DNA from: JBAWAP01 sp049589355
Lineage (GTDB): Bacteria > Chloroflexota > Anaerolineae > VGOG01
Reading direction: 5' to 3'
Assembly: GCA_049589355.1 (NCBI GenBank)
Contig: JBAWAP010000323.1
Coordinates: 1 to 64,000 of the forward strand
Length of the DNA stretch: 64,000 bases
Below the pieces are notes generated by a model. It was not told the origin of the DNA, ran no database searches, and saw only the letters and a list, made by a program, of their open reading frames with translations. Positions 7,736 through 16,564 of this stretch are shown piece by piece; positions within the stretch are counted from its first letter, which is position 1; each line of letters starts with the position of its first letter. A program made the translations under genes and the position numbers.

Positions 7736-10700
7736 CACTGGTCACTGCCTCCATCACCCAACTTCAGGGATATGACTCTGGAGACGCTATCCTTGCCCAT
7801 GGAGATGCCGTAGATGGTGTCCGCCGCCTCGACGGTGCCCCGGTTGTGGGTGATGACGATGAATTGAGTTCGATCCGATAGCTCTTGGAGCCCTTCCCGA
7901 AAGCGGCCGATGTTGGTTTCGTCCAGGGTGGCGTCCACCTCATCCAGGAAGCAGAAGGGAGTGGGGCTAGCCTTCAGTATGGCGAAGATCAGGGCCACCG
8001 CTGTCAGGGCCCTCTCCCCTCCAGACAACAGTGCCAGGCTTTGCCTCCGTCGTCCCGGCGGCCGGGTTACAATGTCAACCCCTGTCTCCATCAAATCGTC
8101 GGGTTCCGTAAGGACTAGCTCAGCCGCACCTCCACCGAACAGCGACACAAAATACTCATTGAACCCCCTGCGCACAGTCTCAAAAACCTCTCTGAAATCC
8201 CTCTCCATCAATTCGTCTAGCTCCCCGATCACCTGGCGCAGATCCTTGGTCGCCTCCTCCAGATCCTCGGCCTGAGCCGTGAGAAAGTTATAGCGCTCTA
8301 GTACCTCCTTGTATTCAGCGGGTGCGTTTGGATTGACCGGACCGATGTGCTTGGTTTGCGCCTTCAGTCGCCCAATTTCCTCTTCCAGTCCGTGCGGCAG
8401 TTCCTCAATGGGAGGCAGGGTTGAGACCAGGGACTCGAGGGTCAGTGGTTGCTGGTGGGTGACATAGTCGTCTGTCTCCATCTCCACCAGACTCAGGTCA
8501 TTCTCGACCTGGTGCATCAGGCTGGTTAGCTCGTCTTTACGGCGCTCTACCTCCAACACGGCTTGACCCTTTAAGCTTTCGTACTCACGGAGTAGGGGGC
8601 GAAGGCGGACCTCTGTCTTCTCTATCTCAACTTGCTCACTATCCAAAGCGGCCAGCTCTGCCTCGGCTGGCTCGATGAGCTCGGCCATAGCCTGGACTTG
8701 ATCCATCAGTTCTCTGTAGCCAAGTTGTAGATCATCTACCCGGGTGATCAGGTCCCGACTTTCTGCCGTTAATTGTTCTTCCTTCACATTCTTGGCTGAT
8801 ACCTGCTCGTCCAATCGGATCAAATCGGCTTTCAAGTTCTGTAGGACATTTCTCTGGTTCTCACAGCCTTGCTCAGCCACAGCCACGGCTGTCTTCAATT
8901 CGGCCAACTCGTACTCAAGCTCCTCAACACTCAGGGTGTCCAATCGTGCCTCTAAGGCCAGGAATTGCCCTTCGGTTTTTGCCTCTTCCTCCTCTAGACC
9001 ATCCAATTCCTCAGTGAGCAGTGCTTCCTTATCGTCCAAGGCCCTGGTTTCGGCCTTCAGTTGATCCTCTATGGCTCGCCGCCATCCCCTCTCTTGGTCC
9101 AGAAGCTCGGCCTGGCGCTCCTGGGATGCTAGTTCCTCCAGCTTGACATCCTCTTTTGCTTTAATCTCGCCTTCCTTCTTATCGAAGGTCGCCAGCTTCT
9201 CCAGCAAATGGCGTTGGACAGCCTCCTCAGTGTGACGTTCTTTCTCCAGGTCTGAGCAGCGTTTTTGAGCCTCGGCCAGGTGTTGGGGCAACTCGTGCCG
9301 TTCTCGTTCTCGCGACAGTATCCCCCTGCCTCGGCCCTGCGTCGGCCCGCCGGTGACGGCGCCGTCGGAGGTGATGACCTCACCGGTGAGGGTGACTGTT
9401 TGGAATGGGCTACGGGTACCAAGGTAAGTCACCAAGCGCAGGGCAGTCTGGAAATCGCGGACGATGATGGTTCCACTCAGCAAGTTATATCCCAACCCGA
9501 CGAGTCCTCGCTCAAATCTCACCAAATCAACGGCCAGCCCGATAACTCCCTTAACTGCCGTGACAGGTGGGATGGGTTTCTGGATGGGTCTTATTCTATC
9601 CAGTGGTAGGAAGGTAGCTCGCCCCCCTTTGGTCCGCTTTAGGAAATGGATGGCTGCCTCGGCGTCGGCCAGGGTTTCCACCACGATATCGTGCAGATGA
9701 GGGCCCAAAGCGGCCTCGATGGCCGTTTCCAGATCGGGGGGTATTTGCATCAAGCTGGCAACCGGGCTAACGATGCCTGTCAGCCGGCCGTCCCTCGCTG
9801 CCTGGAGCACCGTCTCCGCGCCAGTGTAGTAGCTTGACTCTTCTTGCCTCATTCTCTCCAGCAAATCGTAGCGGGCGTGCAGTTGAGTCTCCTCTTGCTC
9901 GCTCTTGGCCAAGGCAGCCTGCAGTTGAGCCTGGCGTTGTCGCGATGCCTCGCTCTCTTGCTCAACTTCCCGTCTTTGAGTTGTTAGTGAATCGGCCTCA
10001 GCTTGAATGGCCTCCAGTTCACCTTTTAGAGCCTCGATCTGCTCTTGTAGAGCCGTCAGCTTGGCCTGATGATCGGCCAGGGTCTTGCGGTGTTCTTCCA
10101 CCTCCTGGCCCAGTTCCTCTCGGCGCTCGGAGAGTTGTATTAGGCGGTTGCGTCGGTCGGCAGCTTCCGTAGCCAACTGAAAAGACCGGTCTTGGGCCCC
10201 TGTCAGCTCTTTCAAGATGGCCTGTTGCTCCCTCTTGCGGACCTCCAGTTTTTCCTGAGCCTCTGGCAGATGAATCAGTCGCTCTTGGAGTTGGGTTTCA
10301 GCCTGGTTTAATTCTTCTTGGGCCTCCGCTACCCTCTCCAGTTGAACTGTTCGGTTGGCCTCTAAAGATGCTATTTCTTCCGCGATGTCCTGGCTCTGCT
10401 GACCGAGCATCCGTAGTCGTTCCTGACTTACGGCCAACTCTCGCTTTTTCCCCTCTGCCTGGGCCTGTAGGTTGGTTTCCTTCAGGTGCCCGTCGCTCAG
10501 CTTCTGCCGTAATTGGCTCTGCTGCGCTCTCAATTCGGCTTTCCGTCGCTCCAGTTCCTCTAGCTCAGCTTCTCGTTCCCGTGATAGTTCCTCTTGCTTT
10601 TCGGCCTTGGCCTCGGCCTGGCGGAGGGCCGTTTGTGCTCTTTGCCAACTATAGGTGTACCAAGTGCGTAGGAGTTCCTCCAGTTGCTCGGAGAGCTCTT

Positions 10701-11346
10701 CGCGGTGTTGTGCCCGCTCGGCTTGCTTCTCCAGGCGCTTGAGTTGGGGGGCGATCTCGTTAACCAGGTCGTTGACCCGGAGGATGTTATCTCTCGTTTG
10801 TTGCAGCTTGTCGATGGCGTTCGTACGTTTGGCCTGATGGATGCTGATGCCGGCTGCCTCTTCGAAAATGGCTCGTCGCTCATCGGGCCGCAGTGACAGG
10901 ACGACGTCCACCAAACCCTGGCCGATGACGGTGTAGCTTTGGCGGCCAAGCCTGCTCTTACCCAAAAGCTCGGTGATATCCTTTAGTCTCACCCGATTGC
11001 CGTTCAAGAGGTATTCGTTCTCGCCTGATCGATAGGCACGGCGGCTGATGGTTACCTCGCTGTACTCCACGGGCAGCCAACCATCGCTATTGTCCAGGGT
11101 GATCGAGGCCTGGGCCATGCCCTGGCGGGAACGCCTTTCGCTGCCCCAGAAGATCATGTCCTCGGTGCGCTTGGCCCTGAGTACGCTGTAGCTCTGCTCG
11201 CCTAGCACCCAGCGTACGGCGTCGGCGATGTTTGACTTGCCGCTGCCGTTGGGCCCTACGATGGCCGTGATCCCCTCGTTGAACGCGAACTCCGTCTTGG
11301 CGGCGAAGGTTTTATAGCCCTGTAGCTCTAGATGCTTAAGGCGCAA
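7735..11346 (-). CDS. smc: Chromosome segregation ATPase SMC
   Basis: 1203 residues, full SMC length. N-terminal Walker A GPNGSGKSN (31-39), long coiled coil, hinge at about 500-690 (LMQIPPDLETAIEAALG, TLTGEVITSDGAVTGG), second coiled coil, then the ABC signature LLSGGERALTAVAL (about 1107) and Walker B FCFLDEVDATLDETN. It binds DNA with ScpA/ScpB to compact and segregate the chromosome. The start codon is TTG 11346 (product MRLKHLELQGYKTFA, a normal SMC start) behind GGGAGAAA. It has its own consensus promoter inside the 3' end of rnc and a leader with a terminator-like hairpin (see 11396-11415). Neighbouring rnc and fabF match the common bacterial fab-rnc-smc-ftsY grouping. Confidence 0.95.
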   Translation of the reverse strand: MRLKHLELQGYKTFAAKTEFAFNEGITAIVGPNGSGKSNIADAVRWVLGEQSYSVLRAKRTEDMIFWGSERRSRQGMAQASITLDNSDGWLPVEYSEVTISRRAYRSGENEYLLNGNRVRLKDITELLGKSRLGRQSYTVIGQGLVDVVLSLRPDERRAIFEEAAGISIHQAKRTNAIDKLQQTRDNILRVNDLVNEIAPQLKRLEKQAERAQHREELSEQLEELLRTWYTYSWQRAQTALRQAEAKAEKQEELSREREAELEELERRKAELRAQQSQLRQKLSDGHLKETNLQAQAEGKKRELAVSQERLRMLGQQSQDIAEEIASLEANRTVQLERVAEAQEELNQAETQLQERLIHLPEAQEKLEVRKREQQAILKELTGAQDRSFQLATEAADRRNRLIQLSERREELGQEVEEHRKTLADHQAKLTALQEQIEALKGELEAIQAEADSLTTQRREVEQESEASRQRQAQLQAALAKSEQEETQLHARYDLLERMRQEESSYYTGAETVLQAARDGRLTGIVSPVASLMQIPPDLETAIEAALGPHLHDIVVETLADAEAAIHFLKRTKGGRATFLPLDRIRPIQKPIPPVTAVKGVIGLAVDLVRFERGLVGLGYNLLSGTIIVRDFQTALRLVTYLGTRSPFQTVTLTGEVITSDGAVTGGPTQGRGRGILSRERERHELPQHLAEAQKRCSDLEKERHTEEAVQRHLLEKLATFDKKEGEIKAKEDVKLEELASQERQAELLDQERGWRRAIEDQLKAETRALDDKEALLTEELDGLEEEEAKTEGQFLALEARLDTLSVEELEYELAELKTAVAVAEQGCENQRNVLQNLKADLIRLDEQVSAKNVKEEQLTAESRDLITRVDDLQLGYRELMDQVQAMAELIEPAEAELAALDSEQVEIEKTEVRLRPLLREYESLKGQAVLEVERRKDELTSLMHQVENDLSLVEMETDDYVTHQQPLTLESLVSTLPPIEELPHGLEEEIGRLKAQTKHIGPVNPNAPAEYKEVLERYNFLTAQAEDLEEATKDLRQVIGELDELMERDFREVFETVRRGFNEYFVSLFGGGAAELVLTEPDDLMETGVDIVTRPPGRRRQSLALLSGGERALTAVALIFAILKASPTPFCFLDEVDATLDETNIGRFREGLQELSDRTQFIVITHNRGTVEAADTIYGISMGKDSVSRVISLKLGDGGSDQ

Positions 11347-11395
11347 TGTCTTTCTCCCTGAGCCTAACTCACCCTGCCATCACAACACAAAAAGC

Positions 11396-11415
11396 GGGAG
11401 AAAAGTATTTCTCCC
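11396..11415 (-). promoter_or_regulatory. Hairpin in the smc leader, terminator or attenuator
   Basis: On the minus strand the order is GGGAGAAA (11415-11408), loop TACT, TTTCTCCC (11403-11396), then GCTTTTTG. This looks like an intrinsic terminator for rnc, but the smc promoter lies upstream of it, so smc transcripts also pass through it. The 3' arm TTTCTCCC is complementary to the smc ribosome binding site, which is the same GGGAGAAA (11358-11351). Confidence 0.7.
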
Positions 11416-11437
11416 TTTTTCAATACGATTCGCGCTA

Positions 11438-11466
11438 ATTATACAGCCTATTGGAATCGGTGTCAA
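11438..11466 (-). promoter_or_regulatory. Consensus promoter of smc
   Basis: On the minus strand TTGACA (11466-11461), 17 bp spacer, TATAAT (11443-11438); both boxes match the sigma-70 consensus exactly. The -35 box overlaps the rnc stop codon. Transcription would start near 11431, giving a leader of about 85 bases before the TTG start of smc. Confidence 0.85.
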
Positions 11467-12194
11467 TCCAGAGACCCTGAGGGTTTTTGGAACCCTAATG
11501 GTCTGATTCGCTGCAGGGCCACTTGGGCTGCCCCCTGTTCGGCAACTTGCTTGTTGTGCCCGGTGCCGCGGCCATAGACCTCATCACCGATGAGCACCTC
11601 GACCGTGAACTCTTTGGCGTGGTCGGGGCCCCGCTCAGCTACGGTACGGTAGATGGGGGTTATCTGCAACTGGCCCTGGGTCAGTTCTTGCAGCATGCTC
11701 TTAGCATCTCTGTACAGTTCTTCCTCGAGGATACGCCCGACCTCGGGCTCGATGCATCTCAGGGCAAAATCTTCGGTAGCTTGAAGGCCCTGGTCAAGGA
11801 GGGTTGCTCCCACCAGTGCTTCGAAGGCGGCGCAGAGGATTGCGTCGCGCTCCCGACCACCACTCTCTGCCTCGCCTCGGCTCAGCAGCAGGTATTCGCC
11901 AAGGTTCAAAGCTGCGGCAAAGTGGGCCAGCGTATCCCTCTTGACCAGGGCGGCACGCAGGCTCGTCAGGCCCCCCTCTGCTATCTCCGGGAAATGGTTG
12001 TAGAGGTACTTCGCCGTGAGGAAGTCAAGCACTGCATCTCCCAGGAATTCCAGGCGCTCATTGTCAGACAGCGGATGATCGGGGTTCTCGTTGAGATAGG
12101 AGCGGTGAGTGAGAGCACGCTGCAATAGCGACTTGTCTGTGAAAGTGATTCCTAGCTTCTTCTCTAGTTCGGACAGGTTGATCATGCTATTCAT
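11463..12194 (-). CDS. rnc: Ribonuclease III
   Basis: 243 residues. The signature NERLEFLGDAVLDF carries the catalytic acidic residues and a second acidic site is in AAFEALVGATLLDQG; the C-terminal dsRNA-binding domain spans about 165-235 (DAKSMLQELTQ to HNKQVAEQGAAQVAL). It cleaves double-stranded RNA in rRNA maturation and mRNA turnover. ATG 12194 is given; an in-frame ATG at 12185 is also possible, neither has a clear ribosome binding site. A reiterated-word cluster separates it from fabF. The 3' end carries the smc -35 box. Confidence 0.93.
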   Translation of the reverse strand: MNSMINLSELEKKLGITFTDKSLLQRALTHRSYLNENPDHPLSDNERLEFLGDAVLDFLTAKYLYNHFPEIAEGGLTSLRAALVKRDTLAHFAAALNLGEYLLLSRGEAESGGRERDAILCAAFEALVGATLLDQGLQATEDFALRCIEPEVGRILEEELYRDAKSMLQELTQGQLQITPIYRTVAERGPDHAKEFTVEVLIGDEVYGRGTGHNKQVAEQGAAQVALQRIRPLGFQKPSGSLD

Positions 12195-12196
12195 CG

Positions 12197-12262
12197 GGTC
12201 CGTAGATTCGTAGATTCGGAATTCGTAGATTCGTGACGAATCCCGAATCTACGAATCACGTC
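12197..12262. repeat. Reiterated-word cluster, word GTAGATTCG
   Basis: GTAGATTCG appears three times close together (12202-12233) and then in inverted form as CGAATCCCGAATCTACGAAT (12237-12256), giving a strong hairpin. It lies between fabF (stop 12285) and the rnc start and may end fabF transcription, although no T run is present. Confidence 0.7.
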
Positions 12263-12284
12263 TTCACGGCAGTTCTGGCTGCAT

Positions 12285-13532
12285 TTACTCGTGCGCCTTA
12301 ATCACAATCGTCGCATTGTGCCCTCCGAAGCCGGAGGAGTTGGAGAGGGCTATCTTGACATTGGCCGGGCGAGCTACGTTGGGCACATAGTCCAGATCGC
12401 ACTCAGGGTCAGGGTACTCGTAGTTGATGGTGGGATGGATGATCCCTTCCTGGATGGTCTTGACGCAGACTATGGCTTCCACGGCCCCGGCCGCGCCCAT
12501 AAGGTGGCCGGTCATGGACTTGGTGGAGCTGATAGGGACTTGGTAGGCGTAGTCACCGAAGACGGCCTTGATAGCCTCGGTCTCGTTCACGTCGTTAAGG
12601 ATCGTCGAGGTGCCGTGGGCGTTGATGTAGTCCACATCCGTTGGTCCCAGGCCAGCCTTCTTCAAGGCCCTCCCCATGGCTTTGGCAACACCCCTTCCAC
12701 CCACGGCTGGGGCGCTGACGTGATAAGCGTCGGCTGTAGCCGCATAGCCAACTATTTCAGCCAATGGCTTTGCCCCCCGGTTTCGGGCATACTCCAGGCT
12801 CTCTAAGATCATAACCCCTCCTCCCTCGCCGAAAACGAAGCCATCGCGCTGAGCGTCGAAGGGACGACTGGCTCGCTCTGGCTCATCGTTGCGCCGGGAG
12901 AGCGCACCCGTGCGGTGGAAGGCGGCCATCCCGAAGGGCACAAAAGGGGCCTCGCTGCCCCCGGCGATCATGGCCACGGCATCGCCTCGACGGATGATTT
13001 CGAAGGCTTCGCCGAGAACGTTGGTGCCGGTGGCGCAGGCCGAGACGATGCAGAAGTTGGGCCCTGCAGCGCCGAAGGTGATGGCTATCTGCCCCGCTGC
13101 CATATTGGCGATCATCATAGGGCCGGTTAGAGGGCTGACGCGCATGGGACCCTTCTCGAAGAGGTCATGATAGCCCTGGTCAATGGTCATAAGACCGCCT
13201 ATCCCGGAGCCGATAATCACCCCGACGTCGTCGGCGTTGCTCTCATCAATGGTGAGTTCTGCCTGCTTCAGGGCCTGGGACGTGGAAGCGATGGCGAATT
13301 GGATGTAACGGTCCAGACGACGGGCATCCTTATGGTCCATGTAATCCTCGGGATCGAAGTCCTTGACCTCGCAGGCGATTTGGGTCAGAAAGGGCGAAGG
13401 GTCGAAATGGGTGATGCGCCCTGCCCCTGATTTGCCTGCCAGGAGGTTCCGCCATGTGGTCTCCACATCGAGCCCCAGGGGGTTGATAGTTCCCATGCCT
13501 GTGATCACTACTCGATTGTTACCATTGCTCAT
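12285..13532 (-). CDS. fabF: 3-oxoacyl-ACP synthase II (KAS II)
   Basis: 415 residues from ATG 13532, which follows AAGGAGG by 7 bases; an upstream in-frame start would add 21 unrelated residues. The condensing-enzyme triad is complete: Cys166 in SACATGTN, His in NAHGTSTILND and His in SMTGHLMGAAGA. It extends acyl-ACP with malonyl-ACP in fatty acid synthesis. acpP, usually next to fabF, is not in this window. thrC lies 38 bases upstream on the same strand, so the two may be cotranscribed. Confidence 0.95.
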   Translation of the reverse strand: MSNGNNRVVITGMGTINPLGLDVETTWRNLLAGKSGAGRITHFDPSPFLTQIACEVKDFDPEDYMDHKDARRLDRYIQFAIASTSQALKQAELTIDESNADDVGVIIGSGIGGLMTIDQGYHDLFEKGPMRVSPLTGPMMIANMAAGQIAITFGAAGPNFCIVSACATGTNVLGEAFEIIRRGDAVAMIAGGSEAPFVPFGMAAFHRTGALSRRNDEPERASRPFDAQRDGFVFGEGGGVMILESLEYARNRGAKPLAEIVGYAATADAYHVSAPAVGGRGVAKAMGRALKKAGLGPTDVDYINAHGTSTILNDVNETEAIKAVFGDYAYQVPISSTKSMTGHLMGAAGAVEAIVCVKTIQEGIIHPTINYEYPDPECDLDYVPNVARPANVKIALSNSSGFGGHNATIVIKAHE

Positions 13533-13569
13533 TTCAGCCTCCTTGTAGCTTGATGAATTGCTCGGTCCT

Positions 13570-14670
13570 TCAGGTTGCTTGGCTCTTGAGACCACTCCCA
13601 GTCAGAGGGACAACGGTGATCTCCTCAAGCCCGATGAGGCCGCGAAGCTGTAGCAGCGCAGCGATAGCCACCGCCGAGGTTGGCTCGACATAAAGTCCAC
13701 GTCGGGCCAGCTCATCACGGGCACACAGCGTCTCCTCGTCGCTCACGACCAACACAGTACCGCCCGTCTCCCGCACCGCTGCCAAGAGCTGGCGGCCTCG
13801 CACCGGCTGGACGATGCTGATGCCCTCGGCGATGGTTTGGCCCTTCTCGATAGGAAAGACATCATCCAGCTCCCGTTGGTAAGCTTCATACAGGGGAGCG
13901 CAGAGATTAGACTGGACGGCGAAGAGGCGGGGCGACTTCTTGATCAAGCCGGCTGTCCGCAGGTCCTTGAAGCCTCGGTAGGCCCCCAAGAGCAGGGTGC
14001 CATGGCCGACGGGCAGAGCCAGGTTGTCGGGAGCGCGCCAGCCCAGTTGCTCCCAAATCTCGTAGGCAATGGTCTTCAGGCCCTCCAGAGTAAAGGGATT
14101 GTAGTAGTGGCTGGCGTAGTAAGTACCTTGAGCGGCTGCTTCTTGAACGGCCTGAGCAGCTCTCTCCCGGGGCCCCTCCACTTTCACCAGCTTGGCTCCG
14201 TAGATGGAGATCTGATGGAGTTTGCTTGGTGAGGCGTACGCCGGGACATATATCTCGGCCTCTATTCCGCTCCGGGCGGCATAGGCGGCCAGGCTGGCCC
14301 CCGCGTTGCCCGAGGAGTCCTCGACCACCCTCTTCACTCCCAGCTCTCTTAGCACGTTAACCAACACGGCCGTGCCCCGGTCTTTGAAAGACCCCGTTGG
14401 GGCCAGGAACTCCAATTTGCAGTGGATCCTTGCGCCATAAACCTGGGTTTCGACCAAAGGGGTGAAGCCTTCGCCCAGGGAGATGATGCCCTCTTCGTAC
14501 TTAACCGGCAGCATGGCCCGATAGCGCCACAGGCTGCAATCACCTGTCTCGATCTCGTCCTTTACGAAGCTAGGAATGTCCTCCAGCTCGAAGACCCCGC
14601 CACAGTCGCAGCGCCAGCGGTAAGTGTCGTATGGGTACGTTCGTTTGCAGGACAAGCATCGTAGGTTCAT
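13570..14670 (-). CDS. thrC: Threonine synthase
   Basis: 366 residues. An N-terminal zinc-ribbon-like segment (LRCLSCKRTYPYDTYRW, CDCGG) is followed by the PLP fold with the cofactor lysine in GSFKDRGTAV, the SSGNAGASLAAYAA phosphate loop and a C-terminal GSGLK. This matches the class of threonine synthases with an N-terminal zinc ribbon. It converts O-phosphohomoserine to threonine. ATG 14670 overlaps the stop of the MOSC gene by four bases (ATGA), so the two are translationally coupled. A related PLP lyase is possible, but the zinc ribbon supports ThrC. Confidence 0.85.
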   Translation of the reverse strand: MNLRCLSCKRTYPYDTYRWRCDCGGVFELEDIPSFVKDEIETGDCSLWRYRAMLPVKYEEGIISLGEGFTPLVETQVYGARIHCKLEFLAPTGSFKDRGTAVLVNVLRELGVKRVVEDSSGNAGASLAAYAARSGIEAEIYVPAYASPSKLHQISIYGAKLVKVEGPRERAAQAVQEAAAQGTYYASHYYNPFTLEGLKTIAYEIWEQLGWRAPDNLALPVGHGTLLLGAYRGFKDLRTAGLIKKSPRLFAVQSNLCAPLYEAYQRELDDVFPIEKGQTIAEGISIVQPVRGRQLLAAVRETGGTVLVVSDEETLCARDELARRGLYVEPTSAVAIAALLQLRGLIGLEEITVVPLTGSGLKSQAT

Positions 14671-15119
14671 CGCTGATCAGTGACCTCCACAGTCTCGATT
14701 GTATCGCCTACCTTCACTTGGCCGCCCTTGATTACCTTGGCGAAGACGCCCTCGCGGGGCATGACGCAATCGCCCACTTGGTAGTAGATGGCGCAGCGAT
14801 CGTGGCAGATCTTGCCGTGCTGGGTGATTTCGAGTATGGCCTCGTCACCGACTCGCACTTGCGAGCCGATAGGCAGGGAGAGAGGGTCTATGCCCTGGGT
14901 GGTGAGGTTCTCGGCGAAGCTGCCTGGTCCGACGTTAAGGCCCAAGGCACGCATCTTCTCGATGCTTTCGATGGCTAGCAGGCTCACTTGGCGGTGCCAG
15001 TCAGCGGCATGGGCGTCACCGACGATGCCCCAATCCACTTGCAACTCGGCTTCTCCCACGTTTCTTTTACGTATCCCCTTCTTCTTGCTGGTGCAAACGG
15101 CGACGATGGTTCCCTTCAT
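14667..15119 (-). CDS. MOSC domain protein
   Basis: 150 residues forming a single MOSC domain: KKKGIRKRNVGEA, GIVGDAHAADWHRQVSLL, GSFAENLTTQGID, QHGKICHDRCAIYYQVGDC and MPREGVFAKV. Such small MOSC proteins are predicted to carry sulfur or molybdenum cofactor on a conserved cysteine; the Cys in IYYQVGDCVMPREG is the candidate. moaC for the same cofactor lies 850 bases upstream on the same strand, with a toxin-antitoxin-like pair between them. Overlaps thrC start by four bases. Confidence 0.85.
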   Translation of the reverse strand: MKGTIVAVCTSKKKGIRKRNVGEAELQVDWGIVGDAHAADWHRQVSLLAIESIEKMRALGLNVGPGSFAENLTTQGIDPLSLPIGSQVRVGDEAILEITQHGKICHDRCAIYYQVGDCVMPREGVFAKVIKGGQVKVGDTIETVEVTDQR

Positions 15120-15200
15120 CTTCTGTTCTACCTTTATTATGAACTGCTGATCCTATTACCCGGCGTAGAGATGCCCAGGAGCGCCTCAAGCCTTTTGTTA

Positions 15201-15581
15201 TCAGAGAATGTCTTTCTCTTTCAAATACTTCTCGACCTCCACTAACACCATTTGAACATCGGAAAACAGTTCACCCTTAAGCTTAGAACCGTATCTGTTG
15301 CCCTTCTCGTCATGAAAGTGATGGGGAAAATTGGGAAGCTCTGGGAAATGTTCAGCGTTATCCCAACGAAGGACCGCCTTTGTGGTGAACAACTGATAGG
15401 AGCAACGGACGAACTCCTCATCTTGTAGGTAGCGAATTTGCAAGCCAAATTCGTCGGTGATCTTGGCCCTGACCTTGAAGGAGAAAGTCTCTTGGTCAAC
15501 TATGTTCAACTCGGCTGTCCGATGCTCCTTAATGATGGGGCTCTCATCTAGAAGCGTTAGCAATCGCTCATGAGGCTGCAT
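15201..15581 (-). CDS. TumE-like (DUF6516) putative toxin
   Basis: 126 residues. Features of the TumE/DUF6516 group: FSFKVRAKITDEFGLQIRY, YQLFTTKAVLRWDNAEHF, then the histidine-rich PHHFHDEKGNRYGSKL and a C-terminal helix DVQMVLVEVEKYLKEK. Such proteins are predicted toxins of a two-gene system. The start overlaps the upstream partner by 14 bases. Assignment is by eye; the HFHD motif and gene pairing are the main support. Confidence 0.55.
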   Translation of the reverse strand: MQPHERLLTLLDESPIIKEHRTAELNIVDQETFSFKVRAKITDEFGLQIRYLQDEEFVRCSYQLFTTKAVLRWDNAEHFPELPNFPHHFHDEKGNRYGSKLKGELFSDVQMVLVEVEKYLKEKDIL

Positions 15582-15894
15582 CTACTATCTGCCTCTTTAT
15601 CTTGTTACACTTTCTTAAGAAGACCAGGGCCTCTTCCCAATCCATCCACTCGTCTTCCTCTGCAATCGAGGCCTTTCCCCTCAAATTACGGGTATATTCC
15701 TCGAAAGTCATTTCATGCTTTACTTCAAAAGCCCTCGCTTGCCCTTCATAAAGGGTGATTTGCCGATCTATGTAGTCTAATAGAAGGCTCTTGAGAAGCT
15801 CGTCATAGCTTTTGAATATCCCTTCTCGCACGAGAGGGGCGAAGAGCCTATCGGCGTATTCAAGGATTGGGCTGGCCTGCTGTGTTATAGACAT
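15568..15894 (-). CDS. Partner of TumE-like protein, putative antitoxin
   Basis: 108 residues from ATG 15894, which has a perfect GAGGAGG six bases upstream; an ATG eight codons earlier lacks one. Mostly helical and acidic: LEYADRLFAPLVREGIF, SLLLDYIDRQITLYE, EMTFEEYTRNLRG and EEDEWMDWEEALVFL. The overlap with the TumE-like gene and order (partner first) fit an antitoxin. No DNA-binding motif is obvious. Lies between the MOSC gene and moaC. Confidence 0.55.
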   Translation of the reverse strand: MSITQQASPILEYADRLFAPLVREGIFKSYDELLKSLLLDYIDRQITLYEGQARAFEVKHEMTFEEYTRNLRGKASIAEEDEWMDWEEALVFLRKCNKIKRQIVDAAS

Positions 15895-15967
15895 CTGTAA
15901 CCTCCTCGTCTCTTTCATAGCTTCAAAAGCTTGGTGTAATCGTCCCTGCGCATAACTCCGACCTTTG

Positions 15968-16564
15968 CTACTCCAGTATTATCTCCCCGCTCTTGCCCCC
16001 GCTCTTGCGGGCCAGGCGGATGTTGGTGATGTGCATGGCATGATCCACAGCCTTGCACATGTCGTAGATGGTCAGCGTGGCCACAGCGACGGCGGTCAGG
16101 GCTTCCATCTCCACGCCTGTCTTGCCCGTCGTTTTTACGGTGGCGGTGATTTCGATAAGGTTCTCTGCCTCGTCGGGCGCGAACTCGACGGCCACGTGGG
16201 TCAGCAGCAAGGGGTGACACATGGGGATCAGGGCGTGGGTGTGTTTGGCGGCCATAATGCCAGCCACCTGGGCCACGGCCAGGACGTCTCCCTTGGGGAT
16301 ACCATCCTCCTGGATCAGGGCCAAGGTCTCGGAGCGCATGGTGATCTCGCCCTTGGCTACGGCCACTCGCTCGGTGTCGGGCTTCCCGCCCACGTCCACC
16401 ATGCGGGCGCGGCCGGATTCGTCAGTGTGGCTCAGCCTCGCCGGGTTTGAGCTCTTGCTAGCAGTAGCTAACTCTGCTCCAACGGCATGGATCGCATCAT
16501 GGTCAGATGCATTCAGCCAGGCCACTGTCTTTGGCGAAATAGGTACATCGGCAAGGAATCTCAT
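15968..16564 (-). CDS. moaC: MoaC fused behind a truncated DUF5615-like toxin fragment
   Basis: 198 residues. Residues 45-198 are a complete MoaC (HTDESGRARMVDVGGK, MCHPLLLTHV, EMEALTAVAVATLTIYDMCK), cyclic pyranopterin monophosphate synthase of molybdenum cofactor synthesis. Residues 1-40 (MRFLADVPISPKTVAWLN, DHDAIHAVG) are not MoaC; they read like the N-terminus of DUF5615 PIN-like toxins. No ATG, GTG or TTG in frame marks a native MoaC start, so translation must begin at ATG 16564, which overlaps the DUF433 stop by one base (TGATG). An antitoxin-toxin operon has thus lost most of its toxin and reads in frame into moaC. Catalytic residues appear intact, so the fusion is probably active. Confidence 0.85.
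   Translation of the reverse strand: MRFLADVPISPKTVAWLNASDHDAIHAVGAELATASKSSNPARLSHTDESGRARMVDVGGKPDTERVAVAKGEITMRSETLALIQEDGIPKGDVLAVAQVAGIMAAKHTHALIPMCHPLLLTHVAVEFAPDEAENLIEITATVKTTGKTGVEMEALTAVAVATLTIYDMCKAVDHAMHITNIRLARKSGGKSGEIILE

Noticed and set aside
14788..15245. Plus-strand frames across the MOSC region
   Set aside because: Low-complexity antisense frames without motifs or ribosome binding sites.
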